A stretch of DNA of 51,725 bases. Source: Sphingomonas sp. (lineage in GTDB: Bacteria; Pseudomonadota; Alphaproteobacteria; Sphingomonadales; Sphingomonadaceae). The notes beneath the pieces were generated by a model, which saw only the letters and a list, made by a program, of their open reading frames with translations, was not told where the DNA came from and searched no databases. The stretch is from positions 1 through 51,725 of the forward strand of contig NZ_JAPKNM010000077.1 in NCBI RefSeq assembly GCF_026460985.1, in the 5' to 3' direction. Both the position numbers and the translations under genes were made by a program. Within the stretch, counting starts at the first letter, position 1, and the number at the start of each line of letters is the position of its first letter. Positions 36,175 through 44,174 of the stretch are shown one piece after another.

Positions 36175-36315
36175 CCCCTCCCTGCAAGGGAGGGGTCGGG
36201 GGTGGGTGGCGAGCGAAGCGAGCCCTTCCACGCTCCCCGCAAAGGAAAAGGCCGGGGCATCGAGCCCCGACCTTTCCCAAACCCACCCCTTGATCCCCTC
36301 CCTTGCAGGGAGGGG
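36175..36315. repeat. Composite inverted repeat (family C, copy 1)
   Basis: Two 21-base self-complementary blocks made of CCCCTCCC, TGCAAG or TTGCA, and GGGAGGGG lie at 36175-36195 and 36295-36315. Inside them are GGGGGTGGGT and ACCCACCCC as inner arms. Copies with the same plan are at 42280 and 51557. It fills the gap between the convergent chemoreceptor and asd genes. Confidence 0.85.
36247..36275 (-). terminator. Terminator after asd, inside repeat
   Basis: AAAGG and CCTTT flank CGGGGC and GCCCCG around an ATCGA loop. On the minus strand the stem runs into TTTTCCTTT. A near-identical core (GGGGCATCGAGCCCC) is in the last repeat copy near 51644, so the repeat itself seems to carry the hairpin. 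Confidence 0.65.
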
Positions 36316-36326
36316 AAACAGGGATC

Positions 36327-37355
36327 TCAGGCCGCCTTCTTCAGGTGCCGCCGGCCGAGCAGCTCGGCGATCTGCACGGCATTGAGCGCCGCGCCCTTGC
36401 GGAGATTGTCGCTCACGCACCACAGGCTCAGGCCGTTGTCGACGGTCGAATCCTCGCGGACGCGGCTGATATAGGTCGCATATTCGCCGACGCATTCGAT
36501 CGGCGTGACGTAACCGCCGTCCTCATGCTTGTCGACGAGCATCACCCCCGGCGCCTCGCGCAGGATCTTCTTCGCCTGCTCCGCCGAGAGCTCGTCCTCG
36601 AACTCGATGTTGATCGCCTCGGAATGGCCGACGAACACGGGGACGCGCACGCAGGTGGCGGTCACCTTGATCTTCGGGTCGAGGATCTTCTTGGTCTCGA
36701 CCACCATCTTCCATTCTTCCTTGGTCGAACCGTCGTCGAGGAAGCTGTCGATGTGCGGGATCACGTTGAACGCGATCTGCTTGGTGAACTTCCTGGGCTC
36801 GGCCTGGTCGCCGACGAAGATGTTGCGGCTCTGCTCGAACAGCTCGTCCATGCCCGCCTTGCCCGCGCCCGACACCGACTGGTAGGTCGCGACGACGACG
36901 CGCTTGATCTTCGCGGCATCGTGCAGCGGCTTCAACGCCACCACCATCTGCGCAGTCGAGCAGTTCGGGTTCGCGATGATGTTGCGCTTGGTATAGCCGT
37001 CGATCGCCTCGGGGTTCACTTCGGGGACGATCAGCGGCACGTCCGGATCCATGCGGTAGAGCGACGCATTGTCGATCACCGTGCAGCCCGCCGCGGCGAA
37101 CTTCGGCGCGTACGTCTTGCTGCCGTCCGAACCGATCGCGAACAGCGCGATGTCCCAGCCCGTGGGATCGAAATGCTCGATGTTCTGGACCTTGAGCTTC
37201 TTGCCGGTATCGCCGAAATCGATCTCGTCGCCCTGGCTGCGCGCGGAGGCGAGCACGGCGATCTCGTCGATCGGGAATTCCCGCTCGGCGAGGATGTTCA
37301 GCATTTCACGCCCGACATTGCCGGTGGCGCCTGCGACCACGACACGGTAGCCCAT
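36327..37355 (-). CDS. asd: Aspartate-semialdehyde dehydrogenase
   Basis: 342-residue NADPH-dependent enzyme making aspartate semialdehyde, the branch point to lysine/diaminopimelate, threonine, isoleucine and methionine. The dinucleotide loop VVVAGATGNVGREML is at the N terminus, the catalytic cysteine is in NPNCSTAQMV, and VGHSEAINIEFE is the conserved histidine region. A strong ribosome site GGAAGGA precedes the ATG. About 240 bases upstream are free of large genes and hold a structured leader with a Thr-rich short ORF, which suggests amino-acid-responsive control. Confidence 0.96.
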   Translation of the reverse strand: MGYRVVVAGATGNVGREMLNILAEREFPIDEIAVLASARSQGDEIDFGDTGKKLKVQNIEHFDPTGWDIALFAIGSDGSKTYAPKFAAAGCTVIDNASLYRMDPDVPLIVPEVNPEAIDGYTKRNIIANPNCSTAQMVVALKPLHDAAKIKRVVVATYQSVSGAGKAGMDELFEQSRNIFVGDQAEPRKFTKQIAFNVIPHIDSFLDDGSTKEEWKMVVETKKILDPKIKVTATCVRVPVFVGHSEAINIEFEDELSAEQAKKILREAPGVMLVDKHEDGGYVTPIECVGEYATYISRVREDSTVDNGLSLWCVSDNLRKGAALNAVQIAELLGRRHLKKAA

Positions 37356-37375
37356 TTTCGTCCTTCCATCAGGAT

Positions 37376-37526
37376 CGTCGCACGTCCGGCGACGAATGGT
37401 TCATTGGTGGTAGATGTGGCGGAATGCCAGCGCATTCCAGTTGCTTCGACACAAAGCAGCGCTTTGCGCGCCTGACGCTCAGGCGCGTTTGGTAATTCGC
37501 GTGGTAGTTCGCGGTTTTCGAAGCAT
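37376..37526 (-). ncRNA. Structured asd leader RNA (putative attenuator or riboswitch-like element)
   Basis: On the minus strand, TGCTTCGA (37518-37525) and TCGAAGCA (37442-37449) are exactly complementary over 8 bases. They enclose two adjacent perfect hairpins: a 9-bp stem with CGCGCCTGA and TCAGGCGCG (37467-37487) and a 6-bp stem with CAAAGC and GCTTTG (37452-37466). Downstream follow GGAATGC/GCATTCC (37421-37438) and TCGTCGC/GCGACGA (37375-37395), then the asd ribosome site. The outer stem covers the start of a 15-codon ORF. No clear T-tract terminator is seen, so control of translation is as likely as attenuation. I do not recognise it as a known RNA family. Confidence 0.55.
37479..37526 (-). 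CDS. Putative Thr-rich leader peptide of asd
   Basis: A 15-codon ORF, MLRKPRTTTRITKRA, starts with ATG behind GGGG and ends in a TGA that lies within a perfect hairpin. Four of 15 residues are Thr and two are Lys, with one Ile: end products of the pathway that asd feeds. This is the layout of threonine-type attenuator peptides. It is 123 bases before asd. Expression is not shown by the sequence, and chance cannot be excluded for so short an ORF. Confidence 0.4.
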   Translation of the reverse strand: MLRKPRTTTRITKRA

Positions 37527-37593
37527 GGCGCGCCCCTAACAGAACAAAAGCTGCGTGGCGAGGCCCGTTTTTGAAAAAATCCGAAAGCGCCGC

Positions 37594-38937
37594 CTATGCC
37601 GGTTCGGGCGTCGCGGATACGGGCAGTTCGCGGCGGCGCCGGAAGGGCTGCCAGTGGACATAGGCCAGCGAGCGCCACGCCCATTCGAGCGGGCCGTTGG
37701 CGAAATAGCGCACCCACAGATTCGCGACCACCAGCTGCAACGCGATCACCGCGAGCGCGATTCCGGCCATGCTCGCCCAGCCCACGCGATCCCACAGCCC
37801 AGGCCCCCAGGGCGCGAACAGGATCCAGAGCCCGATGATCTGCTGCATGAAGTAGAGCGAGAAGGCAGTCCGCCCCGCCGCCTTGAACGGCGCGAACACC
37901 GCGCGGCCCGCGGCCGACTTCACGGCCAGGTTGATCATCGCGAGATGCCCGATCGAGACCGCGATGCGCGCGAACTCCTGGGTGAACCAGGATATCCGCG
38001 GCATCGGCATCATCACCAGATGCTCCGACGCCCCCCATGCCCGAAGCGCGAAGCCGGGAATGTAGCAGGCGAGCATCAGCAGCAGATAGAAACGCGCGCT
38101 GCGCTGGCCCTGGATCACGCCCCATTTCCACAGCGCGATACCGATCAGCATCACGCAGAATGCCTCGGCTATGGTCGGGAGGAGCTGGGGATAGATGAAC
38201 TGCATGTAGAAGCCGATGTTCATACCCGCATAGGCCAGCAGGCCGCCCGAATGCCCCTTCCTCTCGAGCTCGGCGACCGTTTTCATCTCGGGCCCGCCAG
38301 TTCGCCGCCGCTCGACCAGCTTTTTCCAATCGTCGAGCGTCTTCTTCTCGGCCGCGGTGAGCGCGGTGCCCGACGCCTGCTTGGCGACCACCGCCTGCGA
38401 TCGCTCGACCACGCCCGCGCGCTCGGCATAGCGCATCCCGCCGCCGATCAGCACGAACAGCGCAAAGCCCAATCCGAGCGCCAGCAGCAGCTTCGGCCCC
38501 AGCTTGCGGAACGGAAACAGCAGCAAAGCGGCGAGCGCGTAGACATGAAGGATATCGCCCGCCCAGAGCAGCACGAAGATGTCGAGCAGCCCGAAGCCGA
38601 GCAGCCAGAGATTGCGGCGCAGATAGAGGTCGGCCACCGCGACCGGCCCGTCGGGCGTCATCGCCCTGGCCGCGAGCACCATCATCCCCGCGCCGAACAG
38701 CAATTGGAGCAACCCACGCTGGGTGCCTTCGAGCAGCACCTGCAGCGTCCACCAGCTCGCCTGGTCGGCGGGCGTCCAGCCGACCGAGGCGGCATCGAGG
38801 AACAATTTGGCGATCGGCACCGCCATGAAAGGCACGTTCAGGAAGAAGATGCCGAGGATCGCGAAACCCCGCAGCATGTCCAGAACGTCGATCCGCGCCT
38901 TGCCCGTCACGGGCGCGAGTCCGATCCCCTGTTCCAC
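37594..38937 (-). CDS. DUF418 domain membrane protein
   Basis: 447-residue polytopic inner-membrane protein, with about ten hydrophobic segments. The N terminus RIDVLDMLRGFAILGIFFLN is the family signature, and the C-terminal DUF418 region reads FKAAGRTAFSLYFMQQIIGL, ending GPLEWAWRSLAYVHWQPF. A cytoplasmic or periplasmic charged loop lies at about 155-205. Function is unknown; the family is related to acyltransferase-like and YeiB proteins. Starts with GTG behind GGGGGA. It precedes asd on the same strand but 238 bases away. Confidence 0.9.
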   Translation of the reverse strand: MEQGIGLAPVTGKARIDVLDMLRGFAILGIFFLNVPFMAVPIAKLFLDAASVGWTPADQASWWTLQVLLEGTQRGLLQLLFGAGMMVLAARAMTPDGPVAVADLYLRRNLWLLGFGLLDIFVLLWAGDILHVYALAALLLFPFRKLGPKLLLALGLGFALFVLIGGGMRYAERAGVVERSQAVVAKQASGTALTAAEKKTLDDWKKLVERRRTGGPEMKTVAELERKGHSGGLLAYAGMNIGFYMQFIYPQLLPTIAEAFCVMLIGIALWKWGVIQGQRSARFYLLLMLACYIPGFALRAWGASEHLVMMPMPRISWFTQEFARIAVSIGHLAMINLAVKSAAGRAVFAPFKAAGRTAFSLYFMQQIIGLWILFAPWGPGLWDRVGWASMAGIALAVIALQLVVANLWVRYFANGPLEWAWRSLAYVHWQPFRRRRELPVSATPEPA

Positions 38938-38995
38938 CGTCTTTCCCCCGCTGGCTCAGCGAGGGAAAGCTATATCAACGCGCCGATATGTCGAG

Positions 38996-41233
38996 TCAGG
39001 GTTTGGCTGGAGCCGCCCCGGTGTGCCGGTCGAGGAAGTCGAAGATCGTCCCCCACAGATGCTCGCTCACCCCCGGCCCGCCGACCTTATGGGTGTGACC
39101 GGGATAGAGCATCATCTCGAACGGCACCTTCCGCTGCTGGAGCGTCGCCGCCATCGCGGTGGTGTGCTCGAGCACGACATTGTCGTCGGCCATGCCGTGG
39201 ACGATCAGCAGCGGATCGGCGATCTTCGCGGCATCGCCGATCGTGTCCGAACGCCGGTACGCCTCGATCACCTTGGTCGGGTCGCCCATGTAGCGCTCGG
39301 TATAATGGGTGTCGTAGAGGTCCCACTTGCTTACCGGCGCCCCGGCCACGCCCGCCGCGAAGGTGCCCGGCGCGGCCTCGAGCATCTTGAGCGTCATATA
39401 GCCGCCATACGACCAGCCATAGGTGACGATCTTCGCCGGATCGACGAAATCGAGCGTCTTGAGATAATTGGTGCCCGCGACCTGATCCTCGACCTCGACC
39501 GAACCCATCGCGTGCCAGATCGCGTCCTCGAACGCCTTGCCGCGATTGGCCGAGCCGCGATTGTCGATCTGGAACCAGATATAGCCGCGATCGACGATAT
39601 ACTGCTGGAGCGCACCGCCCCAGGCCTTGCTCACCGTCTGCGAGTGCGGGCCGCCATAATGCTGGAAGAACACCGGATAGCGCTTGCCCGGCTCGCGCTT
39701 CGGCGTGACCATCTCCCAGTGCAGAATGCTGCCGTCGGGGCCCTTGATCGTCCCGAAGGTCCGCTCGTGGTGGTTCGCGAGATACGGGTTGTAGGGGTGG
39801 TCCGCCGCGGTCACGGCGTTCTCGTTCACCCAGGCGATGCGCTTGCCCGCGGTATCGGCGAGATAGACCTGCGTGGGCTGGCCGGTGTTGGAGCGGGTGA
39901 CGATCGCACGTGTGCCCTCGGGATCCATCACCGCGCTGTTCCACCAACCCGTCTCGGTCAACCGCGTGACCGCGCCGGGCTTGCGATAGCTCGCCGCATA
40001 GAGATGCCGCTCGAGCACCCCGTCCTTGTTGCCGAGGAAGAAGACACGGCCCGCTTTCTGGTCGACACCGACCACGTCGGGCGTGACTTCCCACTCGCCC
40101 GTGGTCAGCTGGGTCCATTTGCCCTTGGCGAAGCGATAGAGGTGCCCGTGACCGTCGCGCTCGGACCACCAGATCAGGCTGCCGTCGTCCAGCGGGGTCA
40201 GCGCGTTCGAAAGGTTCACCCAGCTCTTCGGCCCGGACTTCTCGCTGAACAGCACCACGGACTTGCCCGTCGCCGGATCGACCGCGAGCACGTCGAGCAC
40301 CGTCTGGTCGCGATTCTGGCGCTGGACGTAGAGCGTCTTGCCGTCGCGCGACCAGTCGACGCGCGCGAGATAGATGTCGGTCTCGGTGCCGAGATCGACC
40401 TTGACCTTCTCGCTGCCGTCGGGCCGCATCACATGGAGTTCCACCAGCGCGTTGGGCGTGCCCGCCTTGGGATAACGCTGCTGATAGATGCTGGTGCTCT
40501 CGGCGCCGATCGCGGTGCGGGTGACGATGCCCACCGGCGCCTCGTCGAAGCGCTCGACCGCGACGCGGCTGTCGTCGCGCGCCCACCAATGGCCGGTGAA
40601 CCGGTCCATTTCCTCCTGCGCGACGAACTCGGCCTCGCCCCAATGGACGGTGTCCGCGCCGTCCTCGGTGACACGCTTCGGCGTACCGGTGGCGAGGTCC
40701 ATCACGAACAGGTTCTGGTCCTGGACATAGCTCGCATAGCGGCCCGCCGGGCTCACCACGGCGTTGAGCTTGGGGCCCGCCGCAGCGGCGAGCTTCCGCA
40801 CCTGGCCGTCGAGCCGCGCGAGATAGAGCTCGCCGTCGAGCGGCACGAGGATCGACTGCGAATCCGCCGACCAGTCATAGGAGACGATGCCCTTGGTCCC
40901 GCCGATGCGCGCGCGCTCGCGCTGCATCTTCTCGGCCTCGGAAAGCGCGGCGCCGGTGCCGAGCTTCTTCGAATCGACCAGCATCCGCCATTCGCCGGTG
41001 CGCGTGTCCATCGCCCAGAGGTCGAAGCGCTCCTTCTCGTCGGCGCGGTTGCGCAGCAGCGTGACGAACTTGCCGTCGGGCGAGAGCGTCAGCTTGCGCG
41101 GCGTGGTGCCGGCCAGGTCGGGGCTGGCGAAGACGCGCTCGAGCGTCAGGTCCTTGCCCTGCGCGACCGCCTCACCGGTCATCAGCGGTGCTCCCAGCGC
41201 GACCAAAGCCAGTCCCAGCAACCATTTACGCAT
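38996..41233 (-). CDS. S9 family prolyl oligopeptidase (DPP IV-like)
   Basis: 745 residues with signal peptide MRKWLLGLALVALGAPLMTG to AVAQ. An N-terminal eight-bladed propeller of the DPPIV_N type is followed by a catalytic alpha/beta domain. The nucleophile is in GWSYGGYMTLKML, the acid in GMADDNVVLEHT and the histidine in YPGHTHKVGG. An ExE-like motif for the peptide N terminus is suggested by EAEFVAQEEMDR. Probably periplasmic, releasing N-terminal dipeptides. A promoter-like pair lies upstream. It follows soxR on the same strand. Confidence 0.95.
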   Translation of the reverse strand: MRKWLLGLALVALGAPLMTGEAVAQGKDLTLERVFASPDLAGTTPRKLTLSPDGKFVTLLRNRADEKERFDLWAMDTRTGEWRMLVDSKKLGTGAALSEAEKMQRERARIGGTKGIVSYDWSADSQSILVPLDGELYLARLDGQVRKLAAAAGPKLNAVVSPAGRYASYVQDQNLFVMDLATGTPKRVTEDGADTVHWGEAEFVAQEEMDRFTGHWWARDDSRVAVERFDEAPVGIVTRTAIGAESTSIYQQRYPKAGTPNALVELHVMRPDGSEKVKVDLGTETDIYLARVDWSRDGKTLYVQRQNRDQTVLDVLAVDPATGKSVVLFSEKSGPKSWVNLSNALTPLDDGSLIWWSERDGHGHLYRFAKGKWTQLTTGEWEVTPDVVGVDQKAGRVFFLGNKDGVLERHLYAASYRKPGAVTRLTETGWWNSAVMDPEGTRAIVTRSNTGQPTQVYLADTAGKRIAWVNENAVTAADHPYNPYLANHHERTFGTIKGPDGSILHWEMVTPKREPGKRYPVFFQHYGGPHSQTVSKAWGGALQQYIVDRGYIWFQIDNRGSANRGKAFEDAIWHAMGSVEVEDQVAGTNYLKTLDFVDPAKIVTYGWSYGGYMTLKMLEAAPGTFAAGVAGAPVSKWDLYDTHYTERYMGDPTKVIEAYRRSDTIGDAAKIADPLLIVHGMADDNVVLEHTTAMAATLQQRKVPFEMMLYPGHTHKVGGPGVSEHLWGTIFDFLDRHTGAAPAKP

Positions 41234-41280
41234 TCCCGTTCTCTCCGGAGGCAGCACCCGGCGAGCGCGGGCGAACGCGC

Positions 41281-41309
41281 CTTATCGCGAGCCGTGGGGG
41301 CTTGGTAAA
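41281..41309 (-). promoter_or_regulatory. Possible promoter of the S9 peptidase gene
   Basis: On the minus strand TTTACC (-35, 41304-41309), a 17-base spacer and GATAAG (-10, 41281-41286), about 48 bases before the chosen ATG. Each hexamer matches consensus at four positions. It lies in the gap after soxR. Confidence 0.4.
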
Positions 41310-41317
41310 GCCTGTTA

Positions 41318-41788
41318 CTATTCGAGATCGAGCGCGACCTTGCGCGAGACGAGGATGAAGCGTGGCCCCGTGCCGTTCTGCGCCGCGCGGTCGTCCGGAT
41401 TGTAGAGCGCGCACTTCTTCAGGCTCAGGCAGCCGCAGCCGATGCAGCCGTCGAGATCGTCGAGCGTGCGCTGGAGCTGCGCCACCCGCGTCTCGATCAC
41501 TTGCCGGAAGCCGCGGCTGATCCGTTTCCAGTCGGTGGCGCTCGGCGCCCTGCCCTCGGGCAATTTGCCGAGCTCGGCGGCGATCTGCGGCAGCGTGAAG
41601 CCCAATTGCTGCGCGATCAGCGCGAACGAGACGCGGCGGATGTCCGATCGCAGGAAACGACGCTGGTTGCCCGCGGTGCGGATCGGATGCACCAGCCCCT
41701 TGCCCTCGTAGAAGCGCACCGCCGACACCGACAGCCCCGTGCGCGCCGCCAGCTCGCCGATCGTCAGCAGCTCGTTCCCGCGGTTCAT
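41318..41788 (-). CDS. soxR: Redox-sensitive transcriptional activator SoxR
   Basis: 156-residue MerR-family regulator. The DNA-binding part reads LLTIGELAARTGLSVSAVRF with YEGKGLV, and the [2Fe-2S] site CIGCGCLSLKKC (C-x2-C-x-C-x5-C) is intact, so it can sense redox-cycling compounds or superoxide. The length matches SoxR. It is divergent from a VOC gene, with a well-formed sox box between them; no soxS is present, as usual outside enterics. Confidence 0.96.
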   Translation of the reverse strand: MNRGNELLTIGELAARTGLSVSAVRFYEGKGLVHPIRTAGNQRRFLRSDIRRVSFALIAQQLGFTLPQIAAELGKLPEGRAPSATDWKRISRGFRQVIETRVAQLQRTLDDLDGCIGCGCLSLKKCALYNPDDRAAQNGTGPRFILVSRKVALDLE

Positions 41789-41809
41789 TCCCGTCTCCGA
41801 TTTTGACGC

Positions 41810-41840
41810 TTGACCTCAACTTAGGTTGAGGTTGTAGCTG
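41810..41840 (+). promoter_or_regulatory. Sox box in the promoter of the VOC gene
   Basis: ACCTCAAC-TTAG-GTTGAGGT at 41813-41832 is a perfect 8+4+8 dyad matching the known SoxR operator core CCTCAA...TTGAGG. It is placed between TTGACC (-35, 41810-41815) and TAGCTG (-10, 41835-41840) with a 19-base spacer, the overlong spacing that MerR-type activators correct. The layout matches the Escherichia coli soxS promoter. The box lies 25 bases before the soxR start, so it may also regulate soxR. Confidence 0.85.
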
Positions 41841-41875
41841 CTTGTCGCATGGCCTCCAACCGGGAAAGGGACCCC

Positions 41876-42253
41876 ATGCCGCAGCCTTATATCGAGCACG
41901 TCAACCTCACCGTCCGCAGCCCCGAGCGCACCGCGCAACTGCTTGCCGATCTGTTCGACTGGCATATCCGCTGGGAAGGCCCGGCGCGCGACAACGGCCG
42001 CACGATCCATGTCGGCGACGAACGCACCTATCTCGCGGTCTACACCCCGCCCGAAGCTCCCGACGACAGCGTCTTCGAGAAGGGCCGCCCGCTCAACCAT
42101 GTCGGCATCCTCGTCGACGATCTCGACGATATCGAGCGGCGCGTGATCGCCGCCGGGCTCGTGCCCTTCGCGCACGCCGATTACGATCCCGGCCGGCGCT
42201 TCTACTTCTTCGACCACGACGGCACCGAGTTCGAGATCGTCAGCTACGCGTGA
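41876..42253 (+). CDS. VOC family protein (glyoxalase/bleomycin-resistance fold)
   Basis: 125 residues. A typical vicinal-oxygen-chelate fold: YIEHVNLTVRSPERTAQLLA, FDWHIRWEG, NHVGILVDDLDDIERRV and FYFFDHDGTEFEIVSY, with His and Glu at metal-ligand positions. Substrate unknown; it may detoxify or sequester a redox-cycling compound or an aldehyde. The ATG follows GAAAGGGA; a frame opening at 41849 would add nine residues without a ribosome site. It is the apparent direct SoxR target. Confidence 0.92.
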   Translation: MPQPYIEHVNLTVRSPERTAQLLADLFDWHIRWEGPARDNGRTIHVGDERTYLAVYTPPEAPDDSVFEKGRPLNHVGILVDDLDDIERRVIAAGLVPFAHADYDPGRRFYFFDHDGTEFEIVSYA

Positions 42254-42279
42254 GGGTAGCCACGGGCGGCCAACAGATC

Positions 42280-42409
42280 CCCCTCCCTGCAAGGGAGGGG
42301 TTAGGGGTGGGTGAGCCGAGACGAGGCTCGATGCCTCGGCTCGGCTGCAGCGACAGGAGCGCGGCTTGCGCCGCGCACCCACCCCCAGCCCCTCCCTTGC
42401 AGGGAGGGG
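42280..42409. repeat. Composite inverted repeat (family C, copy 2)
   Basis: Outer self-complementary blocks at 42280-42300 and 42389-42409, inner arms GGGGTGGGT and ACCCACCCCC, and a central CCGAG/CTCGG-rich hairpin near 42313-42345. Same plan as the copies at 36175 and 51557. Lies between the convergent VOC and rplS genes. Confidence 0.85.
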
Positions 42410-42429
42410 AGCTCATATGCGCAAAAGAA

Positions 42430-42461
42430 AAGGGCGCGGTGGCCATCGCCACCGCGCCCTT
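42430..42461 (-). terminator. Terminator of the trmD-rplS transcript
   Basis: A perfect stem GGGCGCGGTGGC (42432-42443) with GCCACCGCGCCC (42448-42459), loop CATC, closed by AA/TT. On the minus strand it continues TTTTCTTTT, a textbook intrinsic terminator 28 bases after the rplS stop. Confidence 0.93.
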
Positions 42462-42488
42462 CGCTTTGTCTCGGAAGAACCGAAGCTG

Positions 42489-42878
42489 TTACTCGGCGGC
42501 GGCAACCTCGGTCGGGCGCACGTCGCGGCGCTCGGCGATACGTGCCGACTTGCCGGTGCGGCCGCGCAGATAATAGAGCTTGGCGCGACGGACGACGCCC
42601 TTGCGGACGACCTCGATCGAATCGATGTTCGGCGAATAGAGCGGGAAGACGCGCTCGACGCCCTCGCCGAACGAGATCTTGCGAACGGTGAAGCTCGAAC
42701 CCATGCCCTTGTTGGCACGGGCGATGCACACGCCCTCATAGTTCTGGACGCGGGTGCGCTCGCCTTCGACGACCTTCACGCCGACGCGGAGAGTGTCGCC
42801 CGGGCGGAATTCCGGAATCTTCTTCGCCTCGTTGAACTTGGCGATCTGCTCGGCTTCGAGCGTCTGGATGACGTTCAT
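42489..42878 (-). CDS. rplS: 50S ribosomal protein L19
   Basis: 129 residues. Conserved L19 blocks: [60 protein letters not shown] and [16 protein letters not shown]19 lies at the subunit interface. Two bases separate the trmD stop from its ATG. It is the last gene of the minus-strand translation cluster. Confidence 0.98.
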   Translation of the reverse strand: MNVIQTLEAEQIAKFNEAKKIPEFRPGDTLRVGVKVVEGERTRVQNYEGVCIARANKGMGSSFTVRKISFGEGVERVFPLYSPNIDSIEVVRKGVVRRAKLYYLRGRTGKSARIAERRDVRPTEVAAAE

Positions 42879-42880
42879 GA

Positions 42881-43612
42881 CTAGTCGTTCCTGTTTCGTC
42901 GCCGCGCGCCAGAGGGAGGTTGGACCCGAGCGCCCTCGTGGCGCTCCCAAAGGTCCGGCCTCCTTAGCCGTGTGTCGGTCTCGGCCTGAGCGCGTCGCCA
43001 GGCTTCGATCCTCGCATGATCCCCCGATCGCAGCACTTCGGGGATCGTGCGCCCTTCCCATGTAGCAGGTCGGGTATATTGCGGATATTCGAGCAGCCCC
43101 GTCTCGAAGCTCTCGTCCATGCCGCTGGAAGGCGCGCCCATTACTCCGGGAAGCAGCCGAATGCAAGCGTCGAGCAGGGTCAGCGCCGCCATCTCGCCGC
43201 CGGAGAGGATATAGTCGCCGATCGAGACCTGCTCGATCTCGCGCCCTTCGAACAGCCGCTCGTCGATCCCCTCGAAGCGGCCGCACAGGATCGTCACGCC
43301 GGGACCGTCCGCCAGCCCCCGTACGCGCTCCTGGGCGAGCGGGCGCCCGCGCGGCGTCATCGCCAGCACCGGCCGGCCCGGCGCAACGCTGTCGAGCGCG
43401 GCGGCGAGCACGTCGGCGCGCATCACCATCCCCGCCCCGCCCCCGGCCGGCGTATCGTCGACCGAGCGGTGCTTGTCGGTGGCGAAATCGCGGATCTGCA
43501 CCGCCTCGAGGCTCCACAGCCCCTCGCGCAGCGCCCGCCCGGCCAGCGAAATGCCCAGCGGCCCGGGAAACATCTCAGGGTAGAGCGTCAGGATCGTCGC
43601 GGTGAAAGCCAT
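42881..43612 (-). CDS. trmD: tRNA (guanine-N1)-methyltransferase TrmD
   Basis: 243-residue SPOUT enzyme that makes m1G37 using S-adenosylmethionine and prevents +1 frameshifting. Seen: [34 protein letters not shown], the trefoil knot [14 protein letters not shown] and [19 protein letters not shown], and [11 protein letters not shown]. The ATG at 43612 ([12 protein letters not shown]) is the family-typical start; longer reading overlaps the SRPBCC gene. The usual preceding gene rimM is about 3.4 kb away here, with accessory genes between. Confidence 0.97.
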   Translation of the reverse strand: MAFTATILTLYPEMFPGPLGISLAGRALREGLWSLEAVQIRDFATDKHRSVDDTPAGGGAGMVMRADVLAAALDSVAPGRPVLAMTPRGRPLAQERVRGLADGPGVTILCGRFEGIDERLFEGREIEQVSIGDYILSGGEMAALTLLDACIRLLPGVMGAPSSGMDESFETGLLEYPQYTRPATWEGRTIPEVLRSGDHARIEAWRRAQAETDTRLRRPDLWERHEGARVQPPSGARRRNRND

Positions 43613-43650
43613 GCGCGCGTTTCGCGCCCGCGCGCCGCTTTGGCAAGCGG

Positions 43651-44061
43651 TCAGCCGCGGCCGGCCCCGCTCTCCAGATGCGCCTTCATGCACGCCAGTC
43701 CCTGCGCCATCATCGGCGAGACTCGATCGGCGAGCGAATCCGGCAGCAGGTCGGCGGTCCAGACCACCCGGGCGCCCTCCGGCGCCTCCAGGACCTGGAG
43801 CGCGCCGTTGTGATGCTCGAACGCCTTGATCGCCCACACCAAGCGGCGGCGGGCGTCGTCCACGGAGACGATCGTCTCGTCAGCCACCGCGCCGTTGACG
43901 AACGTCACCCGGCGCACCGGCGCGCCCTCGACGTCCAGCATCTCGGTGGCTGCGACGAAGCCAGGGACCAATCGGTCGTGCAGCCTATCGACTTCGCGCG
44001 CGGCGCCCCAGACGGTGCCGGGGTCGGCGGCGATGAAGACCTCGTGGTGAAGCGATGCCAT
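43651..44061 (-). CDS. SRPBCC family (START-like) protein
   Basis: 136-residue cytosolic protein of the polyketide-cyclase/START-like superfamily. [20 protein letters not shown] is the N-terminal strand-helix pattern, [20 protein letters not shown] and [17 protein letters not shown] are the central and last strands, and a long C-terminal helix follows. These bind hydrophobic ligands; the ligand here is unknown. GGAG precedes the ATG and sits in the loop of a small inverted repeat (ATTTCA/TGAAAT, 44064-44081). It lies 38 bases upstream of trmD on the same strand. Confidence 0.85.
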   Translation of the reverse strand: MASLHHEVFIAADPGTVWGAAREVDRLHDRLVPGFVAATEMLDVEGAPVRRVTFVNGAVADETIVSVDDARRRLVWAIKAFEHHNGALQVLEAPEGARVVWTADLLPDSLADRVSPMMAQGLACMKAHLESGAGRG

Positions 44062-44174
44062 GAATTTCACTCCGCTGAAATGTCGCGAGCAGGCGTAGCG
44101 TCCGCCCACCACCGCCGCTGGCAGAAATCGGACGCGATCATCGCCGCCGAACGACAAGCACCAGGAAAGCACTT

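Noticed and set aside
36175..36315. CRISPR-like array
   Set aside because: The repeated blocks are paired inverted copies around variable centres, not direct repeats with equal spacers, and no cas genes are present.
37555..41308. Plus-strand open frames of 611 and 861 codons opposite DUF418 and the S9 peptidase
   Set aside because: Antisense to genes with clear signal peptide, membrane segments or catalytic triad; no recognisable domain.
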